A DNA stretch of 64,000 nt from Parabacteroides goldsteinii DSM 19448 = WAL 12034. Its GTDB lineage: Bacteria; Bacteroidota; Bacteroidia; Bacteroidales; Tannerellaceae. The position numbers and the translations under genes were made by a program. Position 1 is the stretch's first letter. Each line of letters begins with the position of its first letter. Shown one piece after another: positions 17,580-26,643 of this stretch. Under the pieces are notes generated by a model, which did not search any database, had not been told where the DNA came from, and was given only the letters and a program-made list of their open reading frames with translations. The stretch lies in assembly GCF_000969835.1 (NCBI RefSeq), contig NZ_KQ033912.1, forward strand, positions 1,353,961 to 1,417,960. The letters run 5' to 3'.

Positions 17580-18569
17580 TTATTCAGCGCGCAAAGTGAA
17601 GCGTTTGAATGCAAGAATCTGCAATTCAGGATCTGCTTCCTTCATTGTTTCTTTTACAGTCTTTTTGCCATCCATGATATCTTCTTGGTTCAGCAAGCAA
17701 ACTTCTTTCAAGAATTTGCTAAGACGACCTTTAGCGATGTTCTGAATCATTTGTTCCGGTAAATTAGCAGCTTTTTCAGCAGAAACAGTTGCGATAATTT
17801 CCTTAGCCTTAGCTACGTCTTCAGCAGTAATCCAGCCCTTAGCCATATTGCTTTCCATATGGTCTTCGCTATCTACATGTGAAGGATTGATACCTGCCTT
17901 CTTCAAAGCAACTTCAACAGCCTTCTGTACCTGTTCAGCCTTTGTCTTTTCAATTGCCACCTGTATTTCAGCTTCTTTTACTGATTCAGGAACACCAGCT
18001 TCATCGATAGCGATAGGATTCATGGCAGCGATCTGCATAGCGATGTTGTGAGCAGCTTCTTCTGATTCTTTGTTGAAAGCAACGATCGTACAAAGCTGAT
18101 TTTTACCCATATGGTTATAAACAGTAGTGTAAGCACCTTCTACCACATTATAACCGTCCAGTTCCATCTTTTCGCCAGTGATACCGCTACGGTCAGTAAC
18201 AGCGTCCTGAATAGTACCTTTACCCATAGGCAAAGCCTTTACTTCATCCAAAGTCTGACATTTGTTAGCCACAGCAGCATCCAGGATAGCCTGAGTCAAA
18301 GCAACGAAATCTTCGTTCTTAGCAACAAAGTCTGTTTCGCATTTCAAAGCGATAACAGCGGCGAACCCGCCATCTTTCTTTGCTAACACACAACCTTCTG
18401 CAGCGTCACGGTCTGAACGCTTAGCGGCGATAGCCTGTCCTTTTTTACGGATAATTTCCATTGCCTTTTCGATGTCGCCATCAGATTCGGTCAACGCTTT
18501 CTTGCAGTCCATCATACCAGCTCCACTCATCTTGCGCAGCTTGGTAATATCAGCCATAGTTACAGCCAT
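17580..18569 (-). CDS. tsf: Translation elongation factor Ts
   Basis: 329 residues. It recycles EF-Tu by displacing GDP. The N-terminal UBA-like domain (ADITKLRKMSGAGMMDCKKAL) and the family signature CETDFVAKNEDF are both plain; a dimerisation and coiled-coil core follows. It is longer than the E. coli protein (283), as in other Bacteroidales. It lies downstream of rpsB, separated by a repeat-rich 158 bp spacer, and is the last gene of the rplM-rpsI-rpsB-tsf set. Confidence 0.98.
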   Translation of the reverse strand: MAVTMADITKLRKMSGAGMMDCKKALTESDGDIEKAMEIIRKKGQAIAAKRSDRDAAEGCVLAKKDGGFAAVIALKCETDFVAKNEDFVALTQAILDAAVANKCQTLDEVKALPMGKGTIQDAVTDRSGITGEKMELDGYNVVEGAYTTVYNHMGKNQLCTIVAFNKESEEAAHNIAMQIAAMNPIAIDEAGVPESVKEAEIQVAIEKTKAEQVQKAVEVALKKAGINPSHVDSEDHMESNMAKGWITAEDVAKAKEIIATVSAEKAANLPEQMIQNIAKGRLSKFLKEVCLLNQEDIMDGKKTVKETMKEADPELQILAFKRFTLRAE

Positions 18570-18600
18570 AATCTTATTTCCTTCTTATTTAATGTTTATA

Positions 18601-18727
18601 CTCTTTCTACTTCTTTATTAACGAACAATGGACAATTACCTATTGACAATCTCTTACTGTCAAAAGCCAATTACCCATTGTATTTATATTCTAATTGTCA
18701 ATTGTCAACCGGCAATTGTCAACTGAA
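18601..18727. repeat. Short interspersed repeats in the rpsB-tsf spacer
   Basis: The spacer is built of several near copies of CAATTGTCAA/TTGACAATTG in both orientations (for example around 18631, 18651, 18691 and 18713). The arms can pair with one another. It may be a mobile-type intergenic repeat or an RNA processing site between the two genes; no gene is present. Confidence 0.45.
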
Positions 18728-19573
18728 TTATTCTTCGATATCCTTAGCGTACTTGTCGGCAACTTTAGCGTTCAAAGCTTCTTCGTCTTCCTTCTTAGTA
18801 CGTTCTTTCTTTACAGCAGCTTTAGCTTTGCGTTCTCTTTTAGCGCCTTCGCCTTCACCTGCTGCTTCTGTATCGATCTTTTCAGCTTTGCGTTCCTGCA
18901 AACCTTCGTTCATAGCTTCGCAGATAGCGCCTAAGATAACTTCTACTGATTTAGTAGCGTCGTCGTTAGCCGGGATCACGTAGTCGATGTTGTTCGGGTT
19001 TGAGTTAGTATCAACCATACCGAAAACAGGGATACCCAGACGGTTGGCTTCGCGAACTGCGATATGTTCTTTCATCACGTCAACAACGAACAAAGCAGAC
19101 GGAAGACGAGTCAGGTCTACGATAGAACCTAATGTCTTTTCCAGCTTAGCACGCTGACGAGTGATCTGAAGTTTTTCTCTTTTTGACAGGTTATCAAATG
19201 TACCGTCTTTTGTCATCTTATCGATAGTAGTCATCTTTTTGATGGCTTTACGGATAGTCGGGAAGTTAGTCAACATACCACCCGGCCAGCGTTCGATAAC
19301 GTAAGGCATACCTACTGAAGCAGCCTTATCAGCGACAACTTGTTTTGCTTGTTTTTTAGTAGCAACGAAAAGTACTTTCTTGCCCTGTTTTGCCAGGTTT
19401 TTCATTACTTCTGCTGCTTCGTCTACTTTAGCAACTGTTTTATATAAATCAATGATATGAATACCATTGCGCTCCATAAAGATATAAGGAGCCATAGCGG
19501 GATTCCACTTTCTTTTTAAGTGTCCGAAGTGTACACCAGCTTCTAATAACTGATCAAAATTAACTCTTGACAT
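18728..19573 (-). CDS. rpsB: Small ribosomal subunit protein S2
   Basis: 281 residues. S2 binds late to the head of the small subunit. The N-terminal signature LLEAGVHFGHLKRKWNP and the FVATKKQA and GMVDTNSNP segments are typical. A lysine- and glutamate-rich tail of about 50 residues extends the C-terminus beyond the usual 240, as in many Bacteroidetes. It sits between rpsI and tsf on the same strand; the 136 bp upstream contains a small hairpin (GCATG-TCTG-CATGC near 19634) but no clear promoter. Confidence 0.98.
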   Translation of the reverse strand: MSRVNFDQLLEAGVHFGHLKRKWNPAMAPYIFMERNGIHIIDLYKTVAKVDEAAEVMKNLAKQGKKVLFVATKKQAKQVVADKAASVGMPYVIERWPGGMLTNFPTIRKAIKKMTTIDKMTKDGTFDNLSKREKLQITRQRAKLEKTLGSIVDLTRLPSALFVVDVMKEHIAVREANRLGIPVFGMVDTNSNPNNIDYVIPANDDATKSVEVILGAICEAMNEGLQERKAEKIDTEAAGEGEGAKRERKAKAAVKKERTKKEDEEALNAKVADKYAKDIEE

Positions 19574-19709
19574 TTTTTTCTTTTTAAATCGTTTACTTTC
19601 TGTTTAATTTTCAACTATCAGGTAGTTCCCCGGCATGTCTGCATGCAAAAGAAATCCCGACAATTTAGATACTAAACGCTTTGTCCTTGTAAGAAACTCA
19701 CAAATAACA

Positions 19710-20096
19710 TTAACGTTTGCTGAACTGGAATCTCTTACGAGCTTTTGGCTGACCCGGTTTCTTACGTTCAACAGAACGAGGATCGCGAGTTACGAATCCT
19801 TCTGCTCTCAAGACAGACTTATCTTCCGGATTAATCTTGATCAAAGCACGAGCGATAGCCAAACGTGCAGCTTCTGACTGACCTTTGAATCCACCACCAT
19901 CAAGGTTGATCTTGATATCATATTGTTCTTCAACATTCAGCTTTGCAAGCGGCTGCTTAACAATGAACTGAAGGATTGTAGAAGGAAAGTAATTTGCAAG
20001 ATCACGTTTGTTGATAGTTATCTTTCCCGTTCCTTCGCTAACGAATACGCGAGCAACTGCTGCTTTACGTCTTCCTATTGCATTTACTACTTCCAT
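19710..20096 (-). CDS. rpsI: Small ribosomal subunit protein S9
   Basis: 128 residues. The start MEVVNAIGRRKAAVARVFV and the basic C-terminus ending RFQFSKR, which reaches the P-site tRNA, are standard for S9. Its start lies 5 bases after the rplM stop, the universal rplM-rpsI pair. Confidence 0.98.
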   Translation of the reverse strand: MEVVNAIGRRKAAVARVFVSEGTGKITINKRDLANYFPSTILQFIVKQPLAKLNVEEQYDIKINLDGGGFKGQSEAARLAIARALIKINPEDKSVLRAEGFVTRDPRSVERKKPGQPKARKRFQFSKR

Positions 20097-20101
20097 AGTT
20101 A

Positions 20102-20557
20102 TTATTTAAGTGAGTTTATATCGATTGACTTAGGCTGTTGAGCTTCGTGTTTGTGCTCTGTTCCTTCATATACATATAAGTTAGCAAGTAACTTAGCACC
20201 CAGACGGTTTTTAGGCAACATACCCTTTACTACTTTTCTGAACAGATGGCTGGCACCTTTCTTCATCAAGTCGTTAGGTGTGTACTCGATCTGTCCACCG
20301 GGATATCCGGTATATCTCAAATAAATACGATCGTTCCATTTGTTTCCTGTCAGAACGATTTTATCTGCATTGATAATGATTACATTATCACCACAATCAA
20401 CATGAGGAGTGAAGTTGGGTTTGTACTTGCCGCGCAAAAGCTTTGCTACTTTTGCACAAAGGCGTCCCAAAGTCTGTCCATCAGCGTCAACGATGACCCA
20501 CTCTTTGTTTACAGTTGCTTTGTTTGCAGAAATGGTCTTAAAACTTAAAGTATCCAC
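20102..20557 (-). CDS. rplM: Large ribosomal subunit protein L13
   Basis: 151 residues. The family features W(V)IVDADGQTLGRL near the N-terminus, KPNFTPHVDCGDNVIIINA, and KGMLPKNRLG are all present. L13 is an early assembly protein of the large subunit and in some bacteria regulates its own operon. It is the first gene of the minus-strand set and has a leader of about 130 bases with a terminator-like hairpin. Confidence 0.98.
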   Translation of the reverse strand: MDTLSFKTISANKATVNKEWVIVDADGQTLGRLCAKVAKLLRGKYKPNFTPHVDCGDNVIIINADKIVLTGNKWNDRIYLRYTGYPGGQIEYTPNDLMKKGASHLFRKVVKGMLPKNRLGAKLLANLYVYEGTEHKHEAQQPKSIDINSLK

Positions 20558-20587
20558 TGCTTAATAAATTAATTAATTAATAACTCT

Positions 20588-20636
20588 AAAAAACAAGCGC
20601 CTAGTTTTTCGCTATCATTATCACTACGGACACTTG
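20588..20636 (-). promoter_or_regulatory. Terminator-like hairpin in the rplM leader
   Basis: Read on the minus strand, CAAGTGTC (20636-20629) pairs over 8 bp, with two G-U pairs, with GGCGCTTG (20601-20594). Six T follow immediately (20593-20588), still upstream of the rplM start. Such a structure between promoter and a ribosomal protein gene suggests attenuation or autoregulation. I cannot assign it to a known leader family. Confidence 0.5.
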
Positions 20637-20692
20637 ACGCAATAATGTGCTAGAAACTAAACCCTTAGTACAATTTGATAATATTCGGCTTG

Positions 20693-20722
20693 CAAAGGTA
20701 CGGCTTTTCTTCGAAATACAAA
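20693..20722 (-). promoter_or_regulatory. Promoter of the rplM-rpsI-rpsB-tsf operon
   Basis: Minus-strand TACCTTTG (20700-20693) with TTTG (20722-20719) 18 bases upstream. It predicts a leader of about 130 bases. Confidence 0.65.
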
Positions 20723-20774
20723 ACATTTGTACATCTTTTTCGCATCCAAACGATTATGAGCAGAAGATATACAA

Positions 20775-20809
20775 CAAAAGGGAATAGCCGGAGAGTTATG
20801 CTTTTCCCT
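20775..20809 (-). terminator. Weak terminator of the outer-membrane barrel gene
   Basis: On the minus strand AGGGAA (20809-20804) pairs with TTCCCT (20784-20779), followed by TTTT. The stem is short and the loop large. Confidence 0.4.
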
Positions 20810-20833
20810 AATTCCTATTTTAATTGAAAAAAT

Positions 20834-21475
20834 TTACCGGCGGAAATAATACCCCAACGAGAATGTTACATTATTCTGATAAAGGGATGATTCGCCGTCG
20901 TGTTTGGTGGTACGGCGGTCGAGTGTTCCGCACAGGGCAGATACGGAGAAGAAGAAATTCGAATATTCTACCTGTAACCCAAGGTTTACCCCCAAGTCGA
21001 AAGTTTTAAGATCGGCTTCGCCTGACTGTCCGAAAACGATATCGCTATCCACATTCTTAGTACGCATTTTTCCAAACAGAGAGAAATCGACAGCCGGACC
21101 GGCCATCACACTGAAATAAACATCGGTAAACTGAAAGGTATATACCAGATTTACAGGCACAAGAATAGAATAATAGTTACATTTTGTTTTCGGATAAGCT
21201 AAATCCGTACCGTCTCCTTCTGAGATTTTTGACAGGTAATTACCACCCTGATGCACAAAAGCGACTTCCGGCTGAAGCGACAATCTTTTATATAAAGGTA
21301 TCTGAGCCAGTCCCGCCACACTAAATCCGAAACGGGCGCCCGATTGATAATTGTTGTCTATTTTCTGCACCAGCGACGAATAAGCCAAACCACCACGCAC
21401 ACCCCAAGTGATCTGTGCTGTAGCCGGCACAATCATCAACATCACCCATATTATTACCAATCCTATCTTTTTCAT
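20834..21475 (-). CDS. Outer-membrane beta-barrel protein (porin-like, PorT-type domain)
   Basis: 213 residues with a cleavable signal peptide ending PATAQ. An amphipathic strand series follows, opening with WGVRGGLAYS and SGARFGFSVAGLAQIPL, the usual start of the Bacteroidetes outer-membrane beta-barrel domain, and closing with FSLGYYFRR. It probably forms a small eight-strand barrel in the outer membrane. No specific cargo can be named. It is a single gene, divergent from dnaE, with its own -7 box at 21505-21498. Confidence 0.85.
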   Translation of the reverse strand: MKKIGLVIIWVMLMIVPATAQITWGVRGGLAYSSLVQKIDNNYQSGARFGFSVAGLAQIPLYKRLSLQPEVAFVHQGGNYLSKISEGDGTDLAYPKTKCNYYSILVPVNLVYTFQFTDVYFSVMAGPAVDFSLFGKMRTKNVDSDIVFGQSGEADLKTFDLGVNLGLQVEYSNFFFSVSALCGTLDRRTTKHDGESSLYQNNVTFSLGYYFRR

Positions 21476-21497
21476 ATTATATCCTCTTTTCCATGAG

Positions 21498-21505
21498 CAA
21501 AGATA
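21498..21505 (-). promoter_or_regulatory. Promoter -7 box of the outer-membrane barrel gene
   Basis: TATCTTTG on the minus strand, 22 bases before the start codon; the -33 box is unclear. Confidence 0.5.
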
Positions 21506-21631
21506 GTTTTTTTTTCTAATGATGATACTTATTCTATGATTTTAACAGATGTTTTCCTGTATGGTATTTTATTTTAGAGGATACCCTCATAAACAGATTT
21601 CTAAACATTCACATTATTCAAACAAAAGCTG

Positions 21632-21639
21632 TACCTTTG
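21632..21639 (+). promoter_or_regulatory. Promoter -7 box of dnaE
   Basis: TACCTTTG fits TAnnTTTG and lies 33 bases before the dnaE start; the -33 box is weak. Confidence 0.5.
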
Positions 21640-21672
21640 TTTGATAAAATATAAAAGCTTTTTCAATTATAT

Positions 21673-24600
21673 ATGGAACCATTTATACATCTACACGTCC
21701 ACACCCAGTACTCGCTGCTGGACGGACAAGCCTCGATCGATGCACTGATTGACAAGGCACAAAAAGACGGCATGAACGCCATTGCTGTTACCGATCACGG
21801 TAATATGTTCGGTATAAAGGAGTTCTTCAACAAGGTCTCCAAGAAGAACGGGAAACCGCTTGGAGCCATCAAAGACCTGGAAAAAGAACAGAAAGCCCTC
21901 AAAGGGAAAGAAGCTCTTTCCACCGAAGAGCAGGCACGCCTGCAGGAGATTCCATCCCTGATAGAAGCAGAAAAGAAAAAGATATTCAAACCGATTATCG
22001 GCTGCGAGTGCTATTGCGCCCGCAACGGAAGGCATAACAAAACAGCGAAGGAAGACCGTAGCGGTTACCACCTGATCATACTGGCTAAAAACCTAAAAGG
22101 CTACAAAAACCTGATCAAGATGGTTTCCATCTCTTGGACAGAAGGTTTTTACGGCCGTCCGCGTATCGACCATGAATTACTGGAGAAATATCACGAAGAC
22201 CTGATTGTCTGTTCCGCTTGTTTGGGTGGCGAAATACCGCAGCATATTATGCATGATCGGATAGATAAAGCAGAAGAATCCATCCTGTGGTTCAAAAAAC
22301 TGTTCGGAGAAGATTATTACCTGGAAATGCAACGGCACGAAACACACGACCCGAACGCCGATTGCACCACGTATCCCAAACAGCAGGAAGTGAACAAGGT
22401 CCTGATCGAACTCGCCCGCAAACATAATGTCAAGCTGATCGCTACCAACGACGTCCATTTCGTTAATCAGGAAGATGCCGAAGCACACGACCGCCTGATC
22501 TGCCTCAGTACCGGAAAGGATCTGGACGACCCGACACGTATGCGTTATTCCAAGCAGGAATGGATGAAAACGACAGCCGAGATGAATGCCATCTTTGCAG
22601 ACATCCCGGAAGCACTCAGCAACACGCTTGAAATAGCAGACAAAGTAGATTTCTACTCCATCGACAGTGGTCCTATCATGCCAACCTTCGCCATCCCTGA
22701 AGATTTCGGGACAGAAGAGTCATATCGCGAAAAATTCTCGGAACAGGACTTGTTCGAAGAGTTCACCCGTGATGAAAACGGCAACGTAGTATTAAGCGAA
22801 GAAGATGCCAAAGACAAAATAAAGAAACTCGGCGGATACGATAAATTATACCGTATCAAGCTGGAAGCCGACTACCTGAGAAAACTGACATACGACGGTG
22901 CAAAGATTTGTTATGGAGACAACCTGAATGATGAAGTCAGGGAACGTCTGGACTTTGAGTTACACATCATGAAAACAATGGGTTTTCCCGGATACTTCCT
23001 TATCGTGCAAGACTTTATCGCCGCTGCCCGCGAAGAATTGGGCGTATCGGTGGGACCGGGACGTGGATCGGCTGCCGGATCGGCAGTTGCATACTGCCTA
23101 GGAATCACCAAGATCGACCCGATTAAGTATGACCTGCTGTTCGAACGTTTCCTGAATCCGGACCGTATCTCCCTCCCCGATATCGATACCGACTTCGACG
23201 ATGACGGTCGTGGCGAAGTATTGCGTTGGGTAACGGAAAAATACGGAGCTGACCGTGTGGCACATATTATTACCTACGGTACAATGGCTACCAAATCGGC
23301 CATCAAGGACGTTGCCCGTGTACAGAAACTTCCGCTTTCCGAATCAAACCGTCTGGCTAAGCTGGTACCGGATAAGATACCGGATATGAAGAAGTTCAAA
23401 CTGAAAGATGCGATCAACTACGTTCCTGAACTGAAAGAAGCAGCGACCGGTAACGATCCGTTGGCACGCGATACATTAAAATATGCACAAATGCTGGAAG
23501 GCAACGTGCGTAACACCGGTGTACATGCCTGTGGTGTCATTATCGGACGATATGATATTTCGGACGTCGTGCCTGTCAGTACGGCAAAAGATAAAGAAAC
23601 CGGCGAGGAAATGCTGGTTACTCAATACGAAGGTTCGGTGATCGAAGAAACCGGATTGATCAAAATGGACTTTTTGGGACTGAAAACGTTGTCCATCATC
23701 AAAGAGGCTATTGAAAACATCCGCCTGACTACCGGACACGAACTCGATATCGACCATATCAGCCTGGAAGATCCGGCAACCTATAAATTATATTGCGACG
23801 GTAAAACGACCGGTACATTCCAGTTTGAATCGGCAGGTATGCAAAAATACCTGAAGGAGCTTCAACCCTCCAAATTCGAAGACCTGATCGCCATGAATGC
23901 CCTGTATCGTCCGGGACCAATGGATTATATCCCCGACTTTATCGACCGTAAACACGGACGCAAGCCGATCGAATATGATATACCGGTCATGGAGAAATAC
24001 CTGAAAGACACCTACGGTATTACCGTCTACCAGGAACAGGTCATGCTTCTGTCGCGTTTGCTGGCAAACTTTACCCGTGGTGAGAGTGACGCTCTGCGTA
24101 AGGCGATGGGTAAGAAGTTGATCGACAAGATGAACCACCTGAAATCGAAGTTCATGAAAGGTGGACAGGATAATGGATACGAGGCAAAAACGCTTGAAAA
24201 GATTTGGTCCGACTGGGAAAAGTTTGCTTCCTACGCCTTCAACAAGAGCCACGCCACCTGCTATTCGTGGGTTGCTTATCAGACGGCCTTCCTGAAAGCG
24301 AACTATCCGTCCGAATATATGGCAGCCGTTCTGAGCCGAAGTTTGTCCAACATCGTCGATATCACGAAGTTTATGGACGAATGCAAAGCAATGGGTATGC
24401 AGGTATTAGGACCGGACGTCAACGAATCCATCCTGAAGTTCAGCGTAGACAAAAACAAGAACATCCGTTTCGGGCTAGGCGCCGTGAAAGGCGTAGGCGA
24501 ATCGGCCGTACTGAATATCATCGAGGAACGGAAGAAAAACGGTCCGTATAAAAATATCTTCGACTTTGTGGAACGCGTCAACCTGACAGCATGTAATAAG

Positions 24601-25476
24601 AAAAACATCGAATCGCTTGCATTGGCCGGTGCCTTCGATAATTTCGGTATCCAACGCGAACAGTTCTTTGCCGAGACAGGCAAAGGCGAAGTCTTTCTGG
24701 ATACGCTGGTGCGTTATGGCAATAAGTTCCAGATGGATAAAAACTCAGCAGCAAACTCCCTGTTCGGTGGAGATGACCTGCTTGTAGCCATCGCCAAACC
24801 CGAAATTCCGGTTTGCCAGCGTTGGAGTGATCTGGAACGCCTGAATAAAGAAAAGGAACTGATAGGTATTTACCTCTCCGCCCATCCGCTGGATGAATAT
24901 CGTATCGTTCTGACATACGTATGCAATACGGGCATGGCAGAGATCAACGACCGGGAAAGCTTGAAAGGGCGCGAAATGTTGTTAGGCGGAATCGTAACCG
25001 ATTTCCGTGAGGGAATGACCAAGACAGGAAAGCCTTACGGAGTAGTTAAAATAGAAGATTTCACCGGCAGTGGAGAGATCGCTTTGTTCGGTAATAACTA
25101 TATCGAATACAGCAAATATTGCAAACCCGGTATGTACCTGCTCATCACAGCCCGCGTAGAGCCTCGCCGCTGGAACGAAAACGAACTCGATTTCAATATC
25201 GGTTCCATCCGCCTGTTGCAAGACGAAAAGGATAAGCTGATCGAAAAAATCAGTATCACTCTGCCGATCCACGATCTCGACGAGCCTACAGTCAATGAAT
25301 TATCTGTGCTCATCAAAAACAATCCGGGACAGAGCTTGTTATATTTCAAAGTGGTAGATGGCGAACATAATATTTCACAAAATTTCTTCTCACAGAATAT
25401 CCGGTTAAACGTAACAGGCAAGCTGATTGAGTTCCTGCAGGAGAATTCAACTATTGATTTCAAAATTAACGGGTAA
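21673..25476 (+). CDS. dnaE: DNA polymerase III alpha subunit
   Basis: 1267 residues, the replicative polymerase chain of the DnaE type. Order: an N-terminal PHP domain (HLHVHTQYSLLDG at residue 6, AVTDHGNMFG), then the family C polymerase core with GPGRGSAAGS and the catalytic pair D503/D505 in PDIDTDFDDDGR. The fingers and helix-hairpin-helix region (FNKSHATCYSW, GAVKGVGE) come next. A C-terminal OB-fold (about 1080-1170, MLLGGIVTDFREGMTKTGKPYGV) is followed by a tau-binding tail. The PHP domain contains a charged insert near residues 65-105. It lies alone between an outer-membrane gene and trxA. Confidence 0.97.
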   Translation: MEPFIHLHVHTQYSLLDGQASIDALIDKAQKDGMNAIAVTDHGNMFGIKEFFNKVSKKNGKPLGAIKDLEKEQKALKGKEALSTEEQARLQEIPSLIEAEKKKIFKPIIGCECYCARNGRHNKTAKEDRSGYHLIILAKNLKGYKNLIKMVSISWTEGFYGRPRIDHELLEKYHEDLIVCSACLGGEIPQHIMHDRIDKAEESILWFKKLFGEDYYLEMQRHETHDPNADCTTYPKQQEVNKVLIELARKHNVKLIATNDVHFVNQEDAEAHDRLICLSTGKDLDDPTRMRYSKQEWMKTTAEMNAIFADIPEALSNTLEIADKVDFYSIDSGPIMPTFAIPEDFGTEESYREKFSEQDLFEEFTRDENGNVVLSEEDAKDKIKKLGGYDKLYRIKLEADYLRKLTYDGAKICYGDNLNDEVRERLDFELHIMKTMGFPGYFLIVQDFIAAAREELGVSVGPGRGSAAGSAVAYCLGITKIDPIKYDLLFERFLNPDRISLPDIDTDFDDDGRGEVLRWVTEKYGADRVAHIITYGTMATKSAIKDVARVQKLPLSESNRLAKLVPDKIPDMKKFKLKDAINYVPELKEAATGNDPLARDTLKYAQMLEGNVRNTGVHACGVIIGRYDISDVVPVSTAKDKETGEEMLVTQYEGSVIEETGLIKMDFLGLKTLSIIKEAIENIRLTTGHELDIDHISLEDPATYKLYCDGKTTGTFQFESAGMQKYLKELQPSKFEDLIAMNALYRPGPMDYIPDFIDRKHGRKPIEYDIPVMEKYLKDTYGITVYQEQVMLLSRLLANFTRGESDALRKAMGKKLIDKMNHLKSKFMKGGQDNGYEAKTLEKIWSDWEKFASYAFNKSHATCYSWVAYQTAFLKANYPSEYMAAVLSRSLSNIVDITKFMDECKAMGMQVLGPDVNESILKFSVDKNKNIRFGLGAVKGVGESAVLNIIEERKKNGPYKNIFDFVERVNLTACNKKNIESLALAGAFDNFGIQREQFFAETGKGEVFLDTLVRYGNKFQMDKNSAANSLFGGDDLLVAIAKPEIPVCQRWSDLERLNKEKELIGIYLSAHPLDEYRIVLTYVCNTGMAEINDRESLKGREMLLGGIVTDFREGMTKTGKPYGVVKIEDFTGSGEIALFGNNYIEYSKYCKPGMYLLITARVEPRRWNENELDFNIGSIRLLQDEKDKLIEKISITLPIHDLDEPTVNELSVLIKNNPGQSLLYFKVVDGEHNISQNFFSQNIRLNVTGKLIEFLQENSTIDFKING

Positions 25477-25478
25477 AG

Positions 25479-25509
25479 TTGTACGGTGTGGAAAGAATTA
25501 CTACTTTTG
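25479..25509 (+). promoter_or_regulatory. Promoter of the thioredoxin gene
   Basis: TACTTTTG (25502-25509) with TTG (25479-25481) 20 bases upstream, starting 3 bases past the dnaE stop, so trxA is transcribed on its own. Confidence 0.65.
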
Positions 25510-25548
25510 GCACCTCAAAAGGGAACAATTTAAATTAGATATATAATT

Positions 25549-25863
25549 ATGGCACTAGAAGTTACAGATGCAAATTTTGAAGAGTTAGTAAACGCAGGCA
25601 AGCCTATGGTCCTTGACTTTTGGGCTGAATGGTGTGGCCCCTGCCGCATGGTAAGTCCGATCATCGACGAACTGGCAACCGAATACGAAGGTAAGGTTAC
25701 AATCGGTAAAATGGACGTAGACAACAACAACGATGTCGTTGCCCAGTTCGGTATCCGCAATATTCCGACCGTTCTTTTCTTTAAAGACGGGAAATTAGTA
25801 GACAAACAGGTAGGTGCAGCACAGAAATCGGCTTTCGTTGCTAAAATCGACGCACTTCTATAA
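25549..25863 (+). CDS. trxA: Thioredoxin
   Basis: 104 residues with the classic fold and active site W28-C29-G30-P31-C32 in FWAEWCGPCRM, the cis-proline segment GIRNIPTVLFFKDG, and no signal peptide. It reduces protein disulfides in the cytoplasm together with thioredoxin reductase. Its stop codon overlaps the convergent mnmD stop region by 6 bases. Confidence 0.97.
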   Translation: MALEVTDANFEELVNAGKPMVLDFWAEWCGPCRMVSPIIDELATEYEGKVTIGKMDVDNNNDVVAQFGIRNIPTVLFFKDGKLVDKQVGAAQKSAFVAKIDALL

Positions 25864-26523
25864 TGAAGACTTTATAGCGCGGAGCATTTCGCGTTTTCCC
25901 GGAGGGCCGGGTATTCTTTCAACGGAATACCCGGCCTTCTGCATCATACGGCGGACTACTCCTTTGGCACAATAGGTGGTAAGGATTCCTCCTTCCGCCA
26001 TATGCGCATATAATTTATCAAATATCTCCTGACTCCACATTTCCGGTTGCTTATCCGGAGCAAAAGCATCGAAATAAACGAGGTCTATTCCTTCCGGCAA
26101 TTCACAGTGATTACTATCTCCCTGTATTTTATGCAAAATGAAACGATCGGTTATTCTTACAGCTTCATTCCAGGTGGCAACATGCAGGGCCTCAAACCAT
26201 TCTTTCTTTTCCGGACAGATCACGTCGCCGTAATTCAGCGCCCGGACCAGTTCGGCTCCAAGCGGATAAAGTTCTATGGAATAATAGTTCACAGAGCGAT
26301 TATTCTCTTCTGCATCCAATAAAGTAAGGAAAGCATTCAACCCCGTCCCGAAACCAATCTCAAAAACTGTAATATCCTTTTTTACCTGATGATGCAATCC
26401 GGCTTCAATAAATACATGGCGCGATTCCTGTACCGCCCCGTTTACCGAATGGTAATGTTCATCCATCTCCGGAATAAATAATGTATGGCTACCGTCAGCC
26501 GTCTGCTGTAATTCTCGTTTCAT
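25858..26523 (-). CDS. mnmD: MnmD-like tRNA wobble-uridine methyltransferase
   Basis: 221 residues from ATG 26523. A start at 26559 would lie inside the promoter -7 box and is rejected. It belongs to the MnmC methyltransferase-domain family, stand-alone form without the oxidoreductase domain. The SAM loop is EIGFGTGLNAFLTL; a second family motif is YFDAFAPDKQPEMWS, and IPGPPGKREM sits at the end. It would add the final methyl group of 5-methylaminomethyl-2-thiouridine at tRNA position 34. A perfect 12 bp hairpin lies in its 3' coding part. Confidence 0.85.
   Translation of the reverse strand: MKRELQQTADGSHTLFIPEMDEHYHSVNGAVQESRHVFIEAGLHHQVKKDITVFEIGFGTGLNAFLTLLDAEENNRSVNYYSIELYPLGAELVRALNYGDVICPEKKEWFEALHVATWNEAVRITDRFILHKIQGDSNHCELPEGIDLVYFDAFAPDKQPEMWSQEIFDKLYAHMAEGGILTTYCAKGVVRRMMQKAGYSVERIPGPPGKREMLRAIKSSL
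25905..25936. terminator. Perfect hairpin inside the mnmD 3' coding region, possible trxA terminator
   Basis: GGCCGGGTATTC (25905-25916) pairs fully with 25925-25936 around an 8-base loop. There is no separate terminator between the overlapping convergent genes, so this stem may end or stabilise the trxA transcript. It lacks a good T-run on the plus strand. Confidence 0.35.
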
Positions 26524-26556
26524 CTGATTCTGCACTACTATACTTGCATTTGACCG

Positions 26557-26564
26557 CAAAGGTA
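26557..26564 (-). promoter_or_regulatory. Promoter -7 box of mnmD
   Basis: TACCTTTG on the minus strand, 33 bases upstream of ATG 26523. Confidence 0.5.
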
Positions 26565-26643
26565 AGGAAAATTAAACAGAGTTAGGCAGAGACATGCATT
26601 ACCCCTATTTCAGGCAAAGTCAACCCTATACTGAGAACATTAG

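Noticed and set aside
25511..25530. TTGGCAC before trxA as a sigma-54 element
   Set aside because: No TTGC or TTGT at the needed spacing; it lies downstream of a good TAnnTTTG promoter.
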